This document shows, piece after piece, positions 34,576 through 43,985 of a stretch of DNA of 48,622 nt. A program made the position numbers and the translations under genes. The DNA is from Kribbella catacumbae DSM 19601. Its GTDB lineage: Bacteria; Actinomycetota; Actinomycetes; Propionibacteriales; Kribbellaceae. The stretch spans positions 166 to 48,787 of the forward strand of contig NZ_AQUZ01000063.1 of assembly GCF_000372465.1 (NCBI RefSeq). Reading direction: 5' to 3'. Under the pieces are notes generated by a model. That model did no database searches, was not told the origin of the DNA, and was given only the letters and a program-made list of their open reading frames with translations. Numbering within the stretch: position 1 is the first letter of the stretch; every line of letters begins with the position of its first letter.

Positions 34576-35463
34576 ATGTCGAGGCTCCGGCGCCGGGAGG
34601 CGATCTGGTTCTACCTGTTCGCGTCGCCGTGGATCATCGGGTTCGTGGTGTTCCTGCTCGGCCCGATGATCGCGTCGATCTACATCTCGCTGACGGACTG
34701 GGACTCCTTCACCGCGCCCAAGTGGGTCGGGCTGGACAACTACACCCGGCTGCTGACCGAGGATCCCGTCTTCTGGAAGGCGTTGTGGAACACCTTCTAC
34801 TACGCGGCCGTCTCGGTCCCGCTCGGCCTGGTGATCGGCTTGTGGCTGGCGAACCTGCTGAACAAGGGGGTTCGCTTCCGCAAGCTGTTCCGGACGCTGA
34901 TCTATCTGCCGACGCTGGTGCCGCTGGTCGCGACCGCGATGATCTTCAAGATGGTGCTCGCCCCGTCCGGCCCGCTGAACGGCGCGCTGGGAGTGTTCGG
35001 CATCCCCGGACCGTCGTGGCTGCTGGAGGCGATGTGGGTCAAACCCGCGCTGATCCTGCTGTCGGTCTGGGGCGCCGGCGCGGCCACCGTTCTGTTGCTC
35101 GCGGCAATGAAAGGCATTCCGCGCGAGCTGTATGAGGCGGCCGAGGTGGACGGCGCCGGGCCGGTCCGGCAGTTCTGGAGCATCACCATCCCGCAGCTGA
35201 CCCCGATCATCTTCTTCAACCTGATCATGGGGCTGATCGGGGCGTTCCAGGTGTTCTCCCAGGTCTACATCCTGACCAAGGGCGGCCCGGACAACGCCAG
35301 CCAGATGATGGTGCCGCTGCTGTTCAACGAGGCTTTCTCCTTCTACCACATGGGTTACGCGTCGGCGATCTCGTGGTTGCTGTTCGCCGTGATCCTGGTG
35401 TTCACGCTGGTCGCCTTCCGGACCGCCCGGCGCTGGGTGTTCTACGAGACCGAGGTGAAGTGA
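34576..35463 (+). CDS. Carbohydrate ABC importer permease (MalF-type)
   Basis: This 295-residue CUT1 permease has six TM helices, N-terminal FYLFASPWIIGFVVFLLGPM and EAA loop ELYEAAEVDGAGPVRQFWSI. It shares its final base with the start of the next permease (TGATG). The ATPase is not encoded nearby and is likely the shared MsiK. Confidence 0.93.
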   Translation: MSRLRRREAIWFYLFASPWIIGFVVFLLGPMIASIYISLTDWDSFTAPKWVGLDNYTRLLTEDPVFWKALWNTFYYAAVSVPLGLVIGLWLANLLNKGVRFRKLFRTLIYLPTLVPLVATAMIFKMVLAPSGPLNGALGVFGIPGPSWLLEAMWVKPALILLSVWGAGAATVLLLAAMKGIPRELYEAAEVDGAGPVRQFWSITIPQLTPIIFFNLIMGLIGAFQVFSQVYILTKGGPDNASQMMVPLLFNEAFSFYHMGYASAISWLLFAVILVFTLVAFRTARRWVFYETEVK

Positions 35464-36398
35464 TGGCTACCGTTCTGTCCACCGCCGCCCCCGGGCAGCA
35501 ACCGCCCACCGCCGCGCCACCAGGGCGGCGGCCACCCAGTACCGAACGTGTCGTCCGGGCCAATCGGGCGACGCCGTTCAGCTACGCCACGCTGATCATC
35601 GTCTCGGCGGTGCTCTGCGTACCGCTCGTGTTCGTCGTGTCGATCGCGCTGTCCAGCGACCAGACCGTCAACGCGAACACCTTCACGATCCTCCCGCGCG
35701 AGTGGCACTGGGAGAACTTCACCCGGGTGTTCAGCACCGATCTGCCGATGCAGCGCTTCCTGCTGAACTCGGTGATCATCTCGGTCGGTGCCGTGATCGG
35801 CCAGATGCTGTCCAGCGGTCTGGTCGGCTACGCGTTCGCCCGGCTGCGCGCGCCGGGCAAGAACGTGCTGTTCATCATCGTGCTCGCGACGATGATGATC
35901 CCGGCCCAGATCACGATGATCCCGCAGTTCATCTTGTTCAAGGAACTCGGCTGGGTGAACACCTTCCTGCCGCTGATCGTGCCGAACTTCTTCTCCAACG
36001 CCTTCAACGTCTTCCTGGTCCGGCAGTTCGTCTCCCGGCTGCCGAGCGAGATCGACGAGGCCGCGATGGTGGACGGGCTCGGCTTCTTCGGCATCTACCG
36101 CCGGATCATGTTGCCGATGCTCGCGCCGGTATTGATCGCGATCGGCATCTTCACCCTGACGGCGACCTGGGGTGACTTCATGGGCCCGTTGATCTACCTG
36201 AACGACGAGTCGAAGATGCCACTGGCGCTGGGCGTGCAGTACATCACCAGTACCTCGCAGGCGCTCCAGGCTCCTCCGTGGAACCTGGTGATGGTCGGTT
36301 CGATCCTGCTCACGCTGCCGATGATCCTGGTCTACTACCTCGGCCAGCGGTACCTGTACGAGATGGACATCAGCGGCGGCAGCGCGGGGGTCAAGTGA
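35463..36398 (+). CDS. Carbohydrate ABC importer permease (MalG-type)
   Basis: This 311-residue CUT1 permease has a proline-rich cytoplasmic N-terminus (about 40 residues), six TM helices and EAA loop EIDEAAMVDGLGFFGIYRRI. It is coupled to the preceding permease by TGATG and to the following GH35 gene by GTGA. These overlaps mean importer and intracellular galactosidase are made together. Confidence 0.93.
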   Translation: MATVLSTAAPGQQPPTAAPPGRRPPSTERVVRANRATPFSYATLIIVSAVLCVPLVFVVSIALSSDQTVNANTFTILPREWHWENFTRVFSTDLPMQRFLLNSVIISVGAVIGQMLSSGLVGYAFARLRAPGKNVLFIIVLATMMIPAQITMIPQFILFKELGWVNTFLPLIVPNFFSNAFNVFLVRQFVSRLPSEIDEAAMVDGLGFFGIYRRIMLPMLAPVLIAIGIFTLTATWGDFMGPLIYLNDESKMPLALGVQYITSTSQALQAPPWNLVMVGSILLTLPMILVYYLGQRYLYEMDISGGSAGVK

Positions 36399-38986
36399 GC
36401 TCATCCACCATCCTCAGCACCGGTGTCGAACTGGATGCCCACGGCATCCGGATCGACGGCCGTCCGGAGCTGCTGCTCTGCGCGTCCCTGTTCTACTTCC
36501 GCCTGCCGCGAGAGCAGTGGCAGGCACGCCTCGAGCAGATCCGTACTTCGGGCTACACCTGCATCGACGTCTACCTGCCGTGGAACTTCCACGAGGTCGC
36601 GCCGGGCCGGTGGTCGTTCGACGGGCGCCGTGACGTCGCGGCCTTCCTGGATCTCGCGCACGAGACCGGCCTGTCCGTCATCGCCCGGCCGGGACCGTAC
36701 ATCTGCTCGGAGTGGGACGGTGGCGCGCTTCCCGCCTGGCTGGGTCTCGATCCCGAAGTACGGGTCCGCCAGAACGAGCCGCGGTACCTCGCGCAGGTGG
36801 CGGCCTGGTTCGACCAGGCACTGCCGATCCTTGCCGAGCGCCAGTATCCGGCCGGCCCGGTCATCATGGTCCAGTTGGAGAACGAGCTGGACTTCTTCGA
36901 CTGCGAAGACCGTCCGGGCTATCTCACCGCCTTGCGCGACCAGGCGATCAGCCACGGGATCACGGTGCCGTTGATCGCCTGTGCCGGGCAGGGCGACATC
37001 GCCGGTGCCACTGGCGACGTTCCGGGCATCGTTGCTGCCTGCAACTTCTATCCCAACGACGACTCGCCGCACATCGAGGAGGAGGTACGCCACTACGCCG
37101 CGCTGCTCGCGGATCGCGACCTTCCCCTGTTGGTCACCGAGACCAACCGGCGGCACCGGACGCTGAGACGGCTGCTGGCCAGTGGGGCGTCGTTGATCGC
37201 CCCCTACCTGCAGTCGTCCGGCTGGAACTTCGGCTACAGCCCGTCCTCCGGGAACTGGGGTGACCCAGGCAACTTCATGAGTCACGACTACGACTTCGGT
37301 GGCTACGTCTCTCCCACCGGCGCCGAAAGGCCGGAGTACGCCGAAGCACAGCTCCTGGCGCGCGTGATCAGTGCGCTGGGATCGCGGTTGGCGCTTGCCA
37401 CCTCCACTATGCCCCGGGTGAAGGTGGCAGGCGACTTCCCCACCAGCTCGTCGTTGTCCGCGCTGGACCTCGTCGGTGGCGGGCAGCTGATCGCCGTACC
37501 GAATCTTGGAGACGTTCCCGGTTGTGCAGTCGTGGCGGGGGTGTCCGTGGCGGTCGCGGCGGACTCGTGCCCGCTGATGCTGGTCGATTTGCCCTTGCAG
37601 GGAAGGATGTTGACCCTTGCCTCGGCGGATCTCGTCGCGTCGACTGACGAGGTTTTGGTGTTCTCCTCCGCCGTACCGGTGACCGTTGTCCTCGGACGGA
37701 CGCAGGTCGAGATCCCGGCGACGGCCGGCCAGGCCGAGTACGAGGTCGTCGACGGGGTCACTCTCGTCGTACTGACTCCGGAGGATGCCGTGCGACTCGG
37801 GGGTATTCGCGACGACGGGACGGTCGAGCTGACCGAGGTACCGGAGGCGGGTTCGCCTGGTCCGGTGACCGCCGTTCGGGAAGTGCGACGGCGAGCCGGT
37901 ACGGCGCCTGCGAAGGGGGCCGGCACGCATGGGCTGCCGCCGTCGCTGGAGTCGCTCGGTGCCTATCGGGGCCGTGGAACCTACTCGTCGACGGCCGACC
38001 TGACCGGCGTCGACGAACTCCTGCTCGTCGGCGCTTGCGACCTGGTGGACCTGTCGATCGCCGGGCGCTTTCAGCCGACCATCGCCGGGTTCGGTGCGAC
38101 CCGGCGGATCGACGTACGGGCTGAGTCGGGTCGCGCTGCCATCCACGCGACGGTCGAGACCTGGGGGCACGCCAACTTCGACGACTCGCGGCTGCCGGCC
38201 CTTCGCCTCGGTGCACTCCGCGGGCTCGGCACGCTGTGGACCGTGCAAGGCGTTCAGGATCTCGATGCCTCGTGGCGGGTCGACGGTCACTGGGCCGGTG
38301 AGCCGGCGCCGGTTCGCTCGCTAGGCGGCTGGAGCAGCACGCGCGTCGGCGTACCGATCACCTATGTACGCCGTCTCGAACTGCCGGCCATGGCGGCCCT
38401 TCATCTGCGTGGAGTTGATCAGCCGGTGCGGGTGACTGTGGACGGCGAGGCGGTCACTGTCCATCGGGAGAACCCGTGGGTGATGCTGCCGGCAGGGACC
38501 GGCGAGGTGGTGGTGACGCTGCCACATCATCCGAGCGGCGATGGACTGCACGCGGAACTGCTCAGCCTTCAGCCTGTGCGGGACTGGACGTGCACAGTCC
38601 AGGACGACGAGTTGCTGACCGCCTTCGCCACTCGCGAAGCCCCGGTCACGGATCTCAAGCTTCCGCTGACCCTCGAACCGGGTGAAGAGGTCTGGCTCGA
38701 CGTCGAACTGCCGGCTGGAGACGAGGACTGCCTGGTCCGGCTAGACGCTTCACAGCTCCGGGTGACCGGCTGGGCCGCCGGAGAGTGTCTCGGCCGGATC
38801 TGGGCCGGTGACCGGCCGAGGTTCTCCGGCGGTGACCCAGACGTGTTGTGGGTGCCCGCTGGATGGTCCGGCATAACTCTCCTGTTGCGGGGCGTCGCCG
38901 GTCCGGCTGTTCCGGAGCTTCGTAGGCTGAGGCTAGGGACATCCAGATCCAGAGGGGGAAATGGTGCCGAGGCAGACGTCACGTGA
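36395..38986 (+). CDS. GH35 beta-galactosidase (intracellular)
   Basis: This 863-residue glycoside hydrolase has a TIM-barrel catalytic domain at residues about 10-320 with family signatures (LLLCASLFYFRLPREQWQAR; PGPYICSEWDGGALPAWL). In the VQLENELDFF motif the acid/base is Glu164; the nucleophile is Glu249 in LLVTETNRR. Beta-sandwich domains follow to the C-terminus (including LPAMAALHLRGVDQPVRVTV). No signal peptide is present, so it should remove terminal beta-galactose from imported oligosaccharides. The GTG start overlaps the permease stop; upstream sequence in this frame belongs to the permease gene. It overlaps the following ROK gene by 26 bases. Confidence 0.92.
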   Translation: MSSSTILSTGVELDAHGIRIDGRPELLLCASLFYFRLPREQWQARLEQIRTSGYTCIDVYLPWNFHEVAPGRWSFDGRRDVAAFLDLAHETGLSVIARPGPYICSEWDGGALPAWLGLDPEVRVRQNEPRYLAQVAAWFDQALPILAERQYPAGPVIMVQLENELDFFDCEDRPGYLTALRDQAISHGITVPLIACAGQGDIAGATGDVPGIVAACNFYPNDDSPHIEEEVRHYAALLADRDLPLLVTETNRRHRTLRRLLASGASLIAPYLQSSGWNFGYSPSSGNWGDPGNFMSHDYDFGGYVSPTGAERPEYAEAQLLARVISALGSRLALATSTMPRVKVAGDFPTSSSLSALDLVGGGQLIAVPNLGDVPGCAVVAGVSVAVAADSCPLMLVDLPLQGRMLTLASADLVASTDEVLVFSSAVPVTVVLGRTQVEIPATAGQAEYEVVDGVTLVVLTPEDAVRLGGIRDDGTVELTEVPEAGSPGPVTAVREVRRRAGTAPAKGAGTHGLPPSLESLGAYRGRGTYSSTADLTGVDELLLVGACDLVDLSIAGRFQPTIAGFGATRRIDVRAESGRAAIHATVETWGHANFDDSRLPALRLGALRGLGTLWTVQGVQDLDASWRVDGHWAGEPAPVRSLGGWSSTRVGVPITYVRRLELPAMAALHLRGVDQPVRVTVDGEAVTVHRENPWVMLPAGTGEVVVTLPHHPSGDGLHAELLSLQPVRDWTCTVQDDELLTAFATREAPVTDLKLPLTLEPGEEVWLDVELPAGDEDCLVRLDASQLRVTGWAAGECLGRIWAGDRPRFSGGDPDVLWVPAGWSGITLLLRGVAGPAVPELRRLRLGTSRSRGGNGAEADVT

Positions 38987-40211
38987 CCTTCGCAACGAGA
39001 GCCGGTTCGAGGTTCTCCATGCGCTGTTCGAGCTGGGTCCGTCCACCCGGCAGGAGATCAGCCGGCACACCGGACTCAGTACTGCGACCGTGGCCACGCT
39101 GGTCACCGAGTTCCTCTCCGAAGGGGTACTGCGGATCGCCACCCTGGAGCGGAGGACCGTCGGGCGGCCCTACGAGCGGCTGGCGATCGATCCGGATCGC
39201 GGCCGCATCGTCGGGGTCGACGTCGCCGAGACGTACGTGGCCGCGACTGTCTACGACATCGCGCTCAACCCGATCAGTCACGGTGAGGTGACCCTGGACG
39301 AGCACGAGAACAGCCAGTCGTACGTCGTCGACGGCATCGTCCGCGCGGTCGAGGCGGCCGTCGCGGACAGCGAGGGTGGACTCGATCGCATCCTCGGCAG
39401 CGGGGTCAGCATGCCGGGGCAGGTCAGCCCGGATGCCGGCGTCTCGGTCTTCGCCCCGAACTGGGACTGGCACGACGTCCGGATCGAGGCGCTGCTCGAG
39501 CAACGCCTGCGGATCCCCGTGTACGTCGACAACCCGCTCAAGGCCGTCACCCTGTCCGAGATGTGGTTCGGGGTCGGGCGGGTATCGGAGAGCATGGCCG
39601 TGGTCAACCTCGGTACCGGCGTCGGCGCTGGGATCGCGATCGACGGAGCCCTGATCCGCGGCACCAACAACAACGCGGGCGAATGGGGCCACACGCTGCT
39701 CCAGCTCGACGGCCGGCAGTGCCGCTGCGGCCGGCGTGGTTGCGTCGAGGCGTACCTCGGTGTCCACGGCATCGAGACCTCGCTCGCGGAGATCGACCCG
39801 TCGCACCCGGCGCTGCGGCAGCCGTTGCAACGCGGATTCATCGAGGCGGTCGCGAAGGGCCTCGCCACCGGCGATCCGGTCCTGGCGGAACTCGCGGCCC
39901 GTACGTCGCACTACCTGGCAGCCGCGCTCGGCGATCTCGTCAACGTGCTCGACATCCCGTCCATCACCCTCACCGGCTGGACCACGACGGCCCTGGCCGA
40001 ATGGATCGTCCCGGCCGTTCGCGAGGAGCTGCCGCAACACGTGTTGCCGGGATCCCTGCCGAACCTCACCGTCGAGTCATCCCGTGTCCCCGGCAACCCG
40101 GTCGCCCTCGGCATGGCGGCCTTCGCGCTGGAACAGTTCCTCGGTCAGCTCGGATTGGCCAGCCCGGCGAGCACCCCGATCACCCGTCGCCGGCCCCGCT
40201 CACAGTCTTAG
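38961..40211 (+). CDS. ROK-family transcriptional regulator (NagC/XylR type)
   Basis: This 416-residue protein has an N-terminal winged HTH (STRQEISRHTGLSTATVATL) joined to a ROK sugar-binding fold (MAVVNLGTGVGAGIAIDGAL; zinc site CRCGRRGCVEAYLG with upstream His in GEWGH). The phosphate-binding DxGGT motif of ROK kinases is replaced by VDVAETY, and the catalytic Asp position reads VDNPLKA. It should therefore bind a sugar without phosphorylating it and act as a repressor or activator. The ATG has GAGGGGGAA immediately upstream and lies inside the GH35 gene. It probably controls this operon from the 33,092-33,201 region. Confidence 0.9.
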   Translation: MVPRQTSRDLRNESRFEVLHALFELGPSTRQEISRHTGLSTATVATLVTEFLSEGVLRIATLERRTVGRPYERLAIDPDRGRIVGVDVAETYVAATVYDIALNPISHGEVTLDEHENSQSYVVDGIVRAVEAAVADSEGGLDRILGSGVSMPGQVSPDAGVSVFAPNWDWHDVRIEALLEQRLRIPVYVDNPLKAVTLSEMWFGVGRVSESMAVVNLGTGVGAGIAIDGALIRGTNNNAGEWGHTLLQLDGRQCRCGRRGCVEAYLGVHGIETSLAEIDPSHPALRQPLQRGFIEAVAKGLATGDPVLAELAARTSHYLAAALGDLVNVLDIPSITLTGWTTTALAEWIVPAVREELPQHVLPGSLPNLTVESSRVPGNPVALGMAAFALEQFLGQLGLASPASTPITRRRPRSQS

Positions 40212-40221
40212 GAGACGAATC

Positions 40222-41739
40222 TTGTCCAACGCGTCAGCCTCGCGGGTCGTGATCGACCTCGACGTGCCCGGCCCGACCATCAGCCGCCATCTGTACGGCC
40301 ACTTCGCCGAGCACCTCGGGCGCTGTGTCTACGACGGCTTCTACGTCGGGGAGTCCTCCGACCTGCCGAACGAGGGCGGGATCCGGCTCGACGTGGTCGA
40401 GGCGCTGCGGGCGCTGAACATCCCCAACCTGCGCTGGCCGGGCGGCTGCTTCGCCGACGAGTACCACTGGATGAACGGCATCGGCCCGCGCGCCGACCGG
40501 CCCGGAATGGTCAACACCAACTGGGGCAACGTAGTGGAGAACAACCACTTCGGCACCCACGAGTTCATGGCCCTGTGCGAACTGCTCGGCGCCGAGCCGT
40601 ACGTGAACGGCAATGTCGGCAGCGGGACCGTCCAGGAGATGAGCGACTGGGTCGAGTATCTGACCCGCGGCGGCGACAGCCCGATGGTCCGGCTCCGCAA
40701 GGCCAACGGTCGCGACGAACCCTGGCAGGTGCCGTTCTGGGGAATCGGCAACGAGGCCTGGGGCTGCGGCGGCAACCTGACCGCCGAAGCGTACGTCGAC
40801 CTGGCCCGCCAGTACGCCACCTTCTGCAAGAACCACGACGGGAACAGGCTCTACCGGATCGCCGCCGGTGCCTCCGACCACGACCTCGCCTGGACCGAAG
40901 GCCTGATGAAGTCGATCAGCAAGCTCGGTGGCACGCCGCGCGACCTCTTCCAGGCGATCTCGGTGCACTACTACACCGTGCCCGGGACGTGGGAGCACAA
41001 GGGCAGCGCTACCGAGTTCGGTCTCGACGACTACTACCGGACCATGATCAAGGCCCAGGACATCGACCGGGTCCTCACCGGACACTCGACGGTGATGGAC
41101 GCCTACGACCCGCAGCGCAAGATCGGCCTCGTGCTCGACGAGTGGGGCACCTGGTGGGACGTCGAGCCGGGCACGAACCCCGGTTTCCTGTACCAGCAGA
41201 ACGCGCTGCGAGACGCGTTGGTGGCCAGCCTGCACTTCGACATCTTCCACCGGCACGCCGAGCGGCTGGTGATGGCGAACATCGCGCAGACGGTGAACGT
41301 CCTGCAGGCGATGCTGCTGACCGACGACACCGGCCTGGTGCTCACGCCGACGTACCACGTGTTCGAGATGAACAAGGGTCATCACGACGCCACGGCCGTG
41401 CCGGTGCACGTGGTTGACCGCCAGGCGCCGTACACGCTCGACGGGAAGCAGCTGGAGTTGCTCTCGGCATCGGCAAGTGTCAAGGGCGGTCGGGCGTTGG
41501 TGTCGGTGACGAATCTCGATCCCACCGCGGCGGCGGACGTAGTGCTGGATCTGCGGGGAGCGACAGTTCGCGACCATCGTGGTCGGTTGCTGACGGCACC
41601 TGAACTGCAGGCTCACAACTCCGCCGGCGATCCGCAGGTTGTCGTGCCGACTGCGTTGACGGAGATCGTGACCGACCCGCGTGGTCTCCGAGTAACACTT
41701 CCGCCGCACTCCTTCGCGACGATCGAGCTGGACCTGTGA
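40222..41739 (+). CDS. GH51 alpha-L-arabinofuranosidase
   Basis: This 505-residue intracellular enzyme is full length for the compact GH51 type. The TIM barrel carries the acid/base Glu178 in GIGNEAWGCGG and the nucleophile Glu307 in LVLDEWGTWW. Other family motifs are ISRHLYGHFAEHLGRCVYDG, LRWPGGCFADEYHW and the C-terminal beta-sandwich ending HSFATIELDL. It releases L-arabinofuranose from arabinan and arabinogalactan oligosaccharides, feeding araA downstream. The start is TTG 40222, preceded by TTAGGAGACGAATC; no ATG fits. It is ten bases after ROK and overlaps the GH27 gene by four. Confidence 0.94.
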   Translation: MSNASASRVVIDLDVPGPTISRHLYGHFAEHLGRCVYDGFYVGESSDLPNEGGIRLDVVEALRALNIPNLRWPGGCFADEYHWMNGIGPRADRPGMVNTNWGNVVENNHFGTHEFMALCELLGAEPYVNGNVGSGTVQEMSDWVEYLTRGGDSPMVRLRKANGRDEPWQVPFWGIGNEAWGCGGNLTAEAYVDLARQYATFCKNHDGNRLYRIAAGASDHDLAWTEGLMKSISKLGGTPRDLFQAISVHYYTVPGTWEHKGSATEFGLDDYYRTMIKAQDIDRVLTGHSTVMDAYDPQRKIGLVLDEWGTWWDVEPGTNPGFLYQQNALRDALVASLHFDIFHRHAERLVMANIAQTVNVLQAMLLTDDTGLVLTPTYHVFEMNKGHHDATAVPVHVVDRQAPYTLDGKQLELLSASASVKGGRALVSVTNLDPTAAADVVLDLRGATVRDHRGRLLTAPELQAHNSAGDPQVVVPTALTEIVTDPRGLRVTLPPHSFATIELDL

Positions 41740-42998
41740 GCGCGGCGATGCGGCCGCCGATGGGATGGAACAGCTGGGACTGTTACGGATCCACCGTGAC
41801 GGAGCAGGAGGTGCTCGCGAACGCCCGGTTCATGGCTTCGCAGCTGCTGCCGTACGGCTGGGACACCGTGGTGGTCGACATCTGCTGGTACGAACCGGCG
41901 GCCAAGGCGCACGGTTACAACGATGATCCGGTGCTTGTCCTCGACGACCACGGTCAGTTGCTCCCGGCACCCAACCGCTTCCCGTCCGCCGTTGGTGGGA
42001 AGGGTTTCGCGCCCCTCTCCGCCGAGATCCACGAGCTGGGCCTGCGGTTCGGCGTCCACATGATGCGTGGCATCCCGCGCCAGGCGGTCGAACGTGACCT
42101 GCCCGTCGCCGGTACGCCGTGGACCGCCCGCGAGATCGCCGATACCGCGTCGGTGTGTCCGTGGAACCCGAACAACTACGGCCTCAACCACGACCATCCC
42201 GGGGCCCAGGAGTACTACGACGCCCAGGTTCGGCTGCTGGCGAGCTGGGGCGTCGACTTCATCAAGGGCGACGACTTCCTGTATCCCTACCAGGCAAGGG
42301 AGATCGAGGCCTATTCCCTGGCCATCCAGCGAGCCGGGCGGCCGATCGAGCTGAGCCTGTCGCCGGGCCGCGAACTGTCGATGGCCAACCTCCCACATCT
42401 GCGCAAGCACTCGTCGATGTGGCGGATCTCCGACGACCTCTGGGACCGTTGGGAGGACCTCGAAGCACAGTTCACCCGCCTGGCCCGATGGGCCCTGCAC
42501 TCAGGACCCGGCGGCTGGGCCGACGCCGACATGCTGCCCCTCGGCCGGATCGGCATCCGCGCCGAACGCGGCGACGACCGGTTGTGCCGGCTGACCCCGG
42601 CCGAGCAGCGAACCATGATCAACCTGTGGACGATCGCGCGGTCCCCGCTGATGGTCGGCGGCGACCTGCCGACATCCCCGCCGGCCACGATCGACCTGCT
42701 CACCAACGCCGACGTACTCGAGGTGCTGTCGGCAACAAAAGACAATCGCGAGGTACTACGTGACGGCGAGCTGATCGTCTGGACAGCATCCGCGACCGCG
42801 CGCCCGGGATCTCGCTACGCGGCCGTCTTCTGGCTGGGCGACCAACCACGCCAACTGACCATCCCACTTCGCTCGATGGGCGCAACCCCGTCGGACACCA
42901 TCACCGACCTGTGGACCGGCAAAACACTTCTCCCGGCCACCCCTGTCCTCGAACTCGAACTCGAACCCCACGGCTCGCGGATGCTCCGGCTGGACTAG
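41736..42998 (+). CDS. GH27 enzyme, predicted beta-L-arabinopyranosidase
   Basis: This 420-residue GH27 protein starts PPMGWNSWDCYGSTV, as in alpha-galactosidases, with TIM-barrel nucleophile Asp179 (DFIKGDDFLYP) and acid/base Asp234 (WRISDDLWDRW), then a C-terminal beta-sandwich. At the end of strand 2 it reads VVVDICW (Asp48-Ile49) where alpha-galactosidases have IDDCW. The second Asp binds the galactose C6 hydroxyl; the characterised Streptomyces avermitilis GH27 beta-L-arabinopyranosidase has Ile there. L-arabinopyranose is galactose without C6, and this gene sits between GH51 and araBDA, so arabinopyranosidase activity is the better prediction. No signal peptide is seen. GTG 41736 overlaps the GH51 stop. 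Confidence 0.85.
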   Translation: MSAAMRPPMGWNSWDCYGSTVTEQEVLANARFMASQLLPYGWDTVVVDICWYEPAAKAHGYNDDPVLVLDDHGQLLPAPNRFPSAVGGKGFAPLSAEIHELGLRFGVHMMRGIPRQAVERDLPVAGTPWTAREIADTASVCPWNPNNYGLNHDHPGAQEYYDAQVRLLASWGVDFIKGDDFLYPYQAREIEAYSLAIQRAGRPIELSLSPGRELSMANLPHLRKHSSMWRISDDLWDRWEDLEAQFTRLARWALHSGPGGWADADMLPLGRIGIRAERGDDRLCRLTPAEQRTMINLWTIARSPLMVGGDLPTSPPATIDLLTNADVLEVLSATKDNREVLRDGELIVWTASATARPGSRYAAVFWLGDQPRQLTIPLRSMGATPSDTITDLWTGKTLLPATPVLELELEPHGSRMLRLD

Positions 42999-43066
42999 TG
43001 GATCCCGTGGGCAATCGGATTCCCACTCTGTGAAACAGGTCCGGCGAGGGGACTTGACCCAGCGGG

Positions 43067-43080
43067 TGTTAGCGTTCACA
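43067..43080. promoter_or_regulatory. LacI operator TGTTAGCGTTCACA upstream of lacI-3
   Basis: This 14-base site is the exact reverse complement of the sequence at 43986-43999 over the araB start. It lies 39 bases before the broken lacI-3 and is probably its autoregulatory site. The intact paralogue lacI-2 could now bind it. Confidence 0.75.
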
Positions 43081-43118
43081 GTTGAGCGGGTACGCCGTCT
43101 GACGAGGAGAACTGATCG

Positions 43119-43942
43119 ATGCGAGCGAGAGCGTCACGGCCGCCGGTGATGGCCGACGTGGCGCGGGTCGCCGGTGTCTCGCACCAGACCGTCTCGCGGG
43201 TTCTCAACGACCTGCCGAACGTCCACCCGAACACCCGGAAGCGGATCCTGCGGGCGATCGAGGAGCTGGGCTACCGCCGGAACCTCTCGGCCAGGGCATC
43301 GACGGGATCATCGTGGTGGCTCCGCAGCGGCAAGCCGCCCAGGCGCTGAGCAGCGTGCCGGACGACATCCCGGCGGTCGCTGTCGAAGGCGGCCGGGCAC
43401 GGAAGGTTCCGGTCGTCAGCGTCGACCAGGTCGGCGGCGCTCGGCTCGCAGTACAGCATCTGCTCGATCTCGGTCATGAGACGGTCTGGCACGTCGCAGG
43501 TCCGGACGACTGGCTCGAGGCGGAAGGCCGCCTCAAGGGCTGGCGCGAGACCCTCGAAGCGGCCGGCCGATCGGTGCCCGAGGCATTGACCGGAGACTGG
43601 AGTCCGCGATCTGGCTATCAGGCCGGACTCCGGCTGCCACCTGAGGCGACCGCGGTCTTCGTCGCCAACGACCAGATGGCCCTCGGCTTGCTCCGGTCGC
43701 TGTCCGAACGAGGTATCCGGGTCCCCGAGCAGGTCAGCGTGATCGGGTTCGACGACCTGCCGGAGGCCGAGTTCTTCAGTCCACCGTTGACGACCGTGCG
43801 TCAGGACTTCGCGCTGGTCGGCCGGCACAGCATCGAACTGCTACTCGACCAGCTCCAAGGAGATCCGCCGGTCCGGCAGCGACGCGTGGTCGTCCCGGCG
43901 ACTCTGATGCCGCGCGCGAGTACCGCGGCACCACCCGCCTGA
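43119..43942 (+). pseudogene. Broken LacI-family regulator (lacI-3), internal deletion
   Basis: The DNA-binding domain is intact (VMADVARVAGVSHQTVSRVL, hinge YRRNLSARA), and so is most of the sugar-binding domain from VVAPQRQAAQAL to the end. They are in different frames, joined near 43300. Aligned with the paralogue lacI-2, about 63 codons are missing, from just after the hinge to the segment GIDGIIVVAP, with a net shift of one base. As sequenced, translation ends at 43349 after the HTH plus a short random tail. The fragment could still bind DNA weakly as a monomer but has no inducer site. It lies directly upstream of araB, whose control it would have provided. ATG 43119 follows GAGGAGAACTGATCG. 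Confidence 0.88.
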
Positions 43943-43985
43943 GCCCTTGTCCCCTGTCCATCCCAACCGCAGCGCGGGAGTAGAT

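Noticed and set aside
33190..35349. Very long open frame (about 719 codons) antisense to the sugar importer genes
   Set aside because: The protein is Asp/Arg/His/Gly-rich without family motifs; long antisense frames are expected in GC-rich coding DNA. The plus-strand genes are unambiguous.
36401..38290. About 629-codon frame antisense to the GH35 gene
   Set aside because: Same reason: low-information composition, no start signal, and it lies fully inside a well-defined glycoside hydrolase.
43007..43026. Hairpin GTGGG...CCCAC after the GH27 gene
   Set aside because: Only five base pairs with a ten-base loop; too weak to call a terminator.
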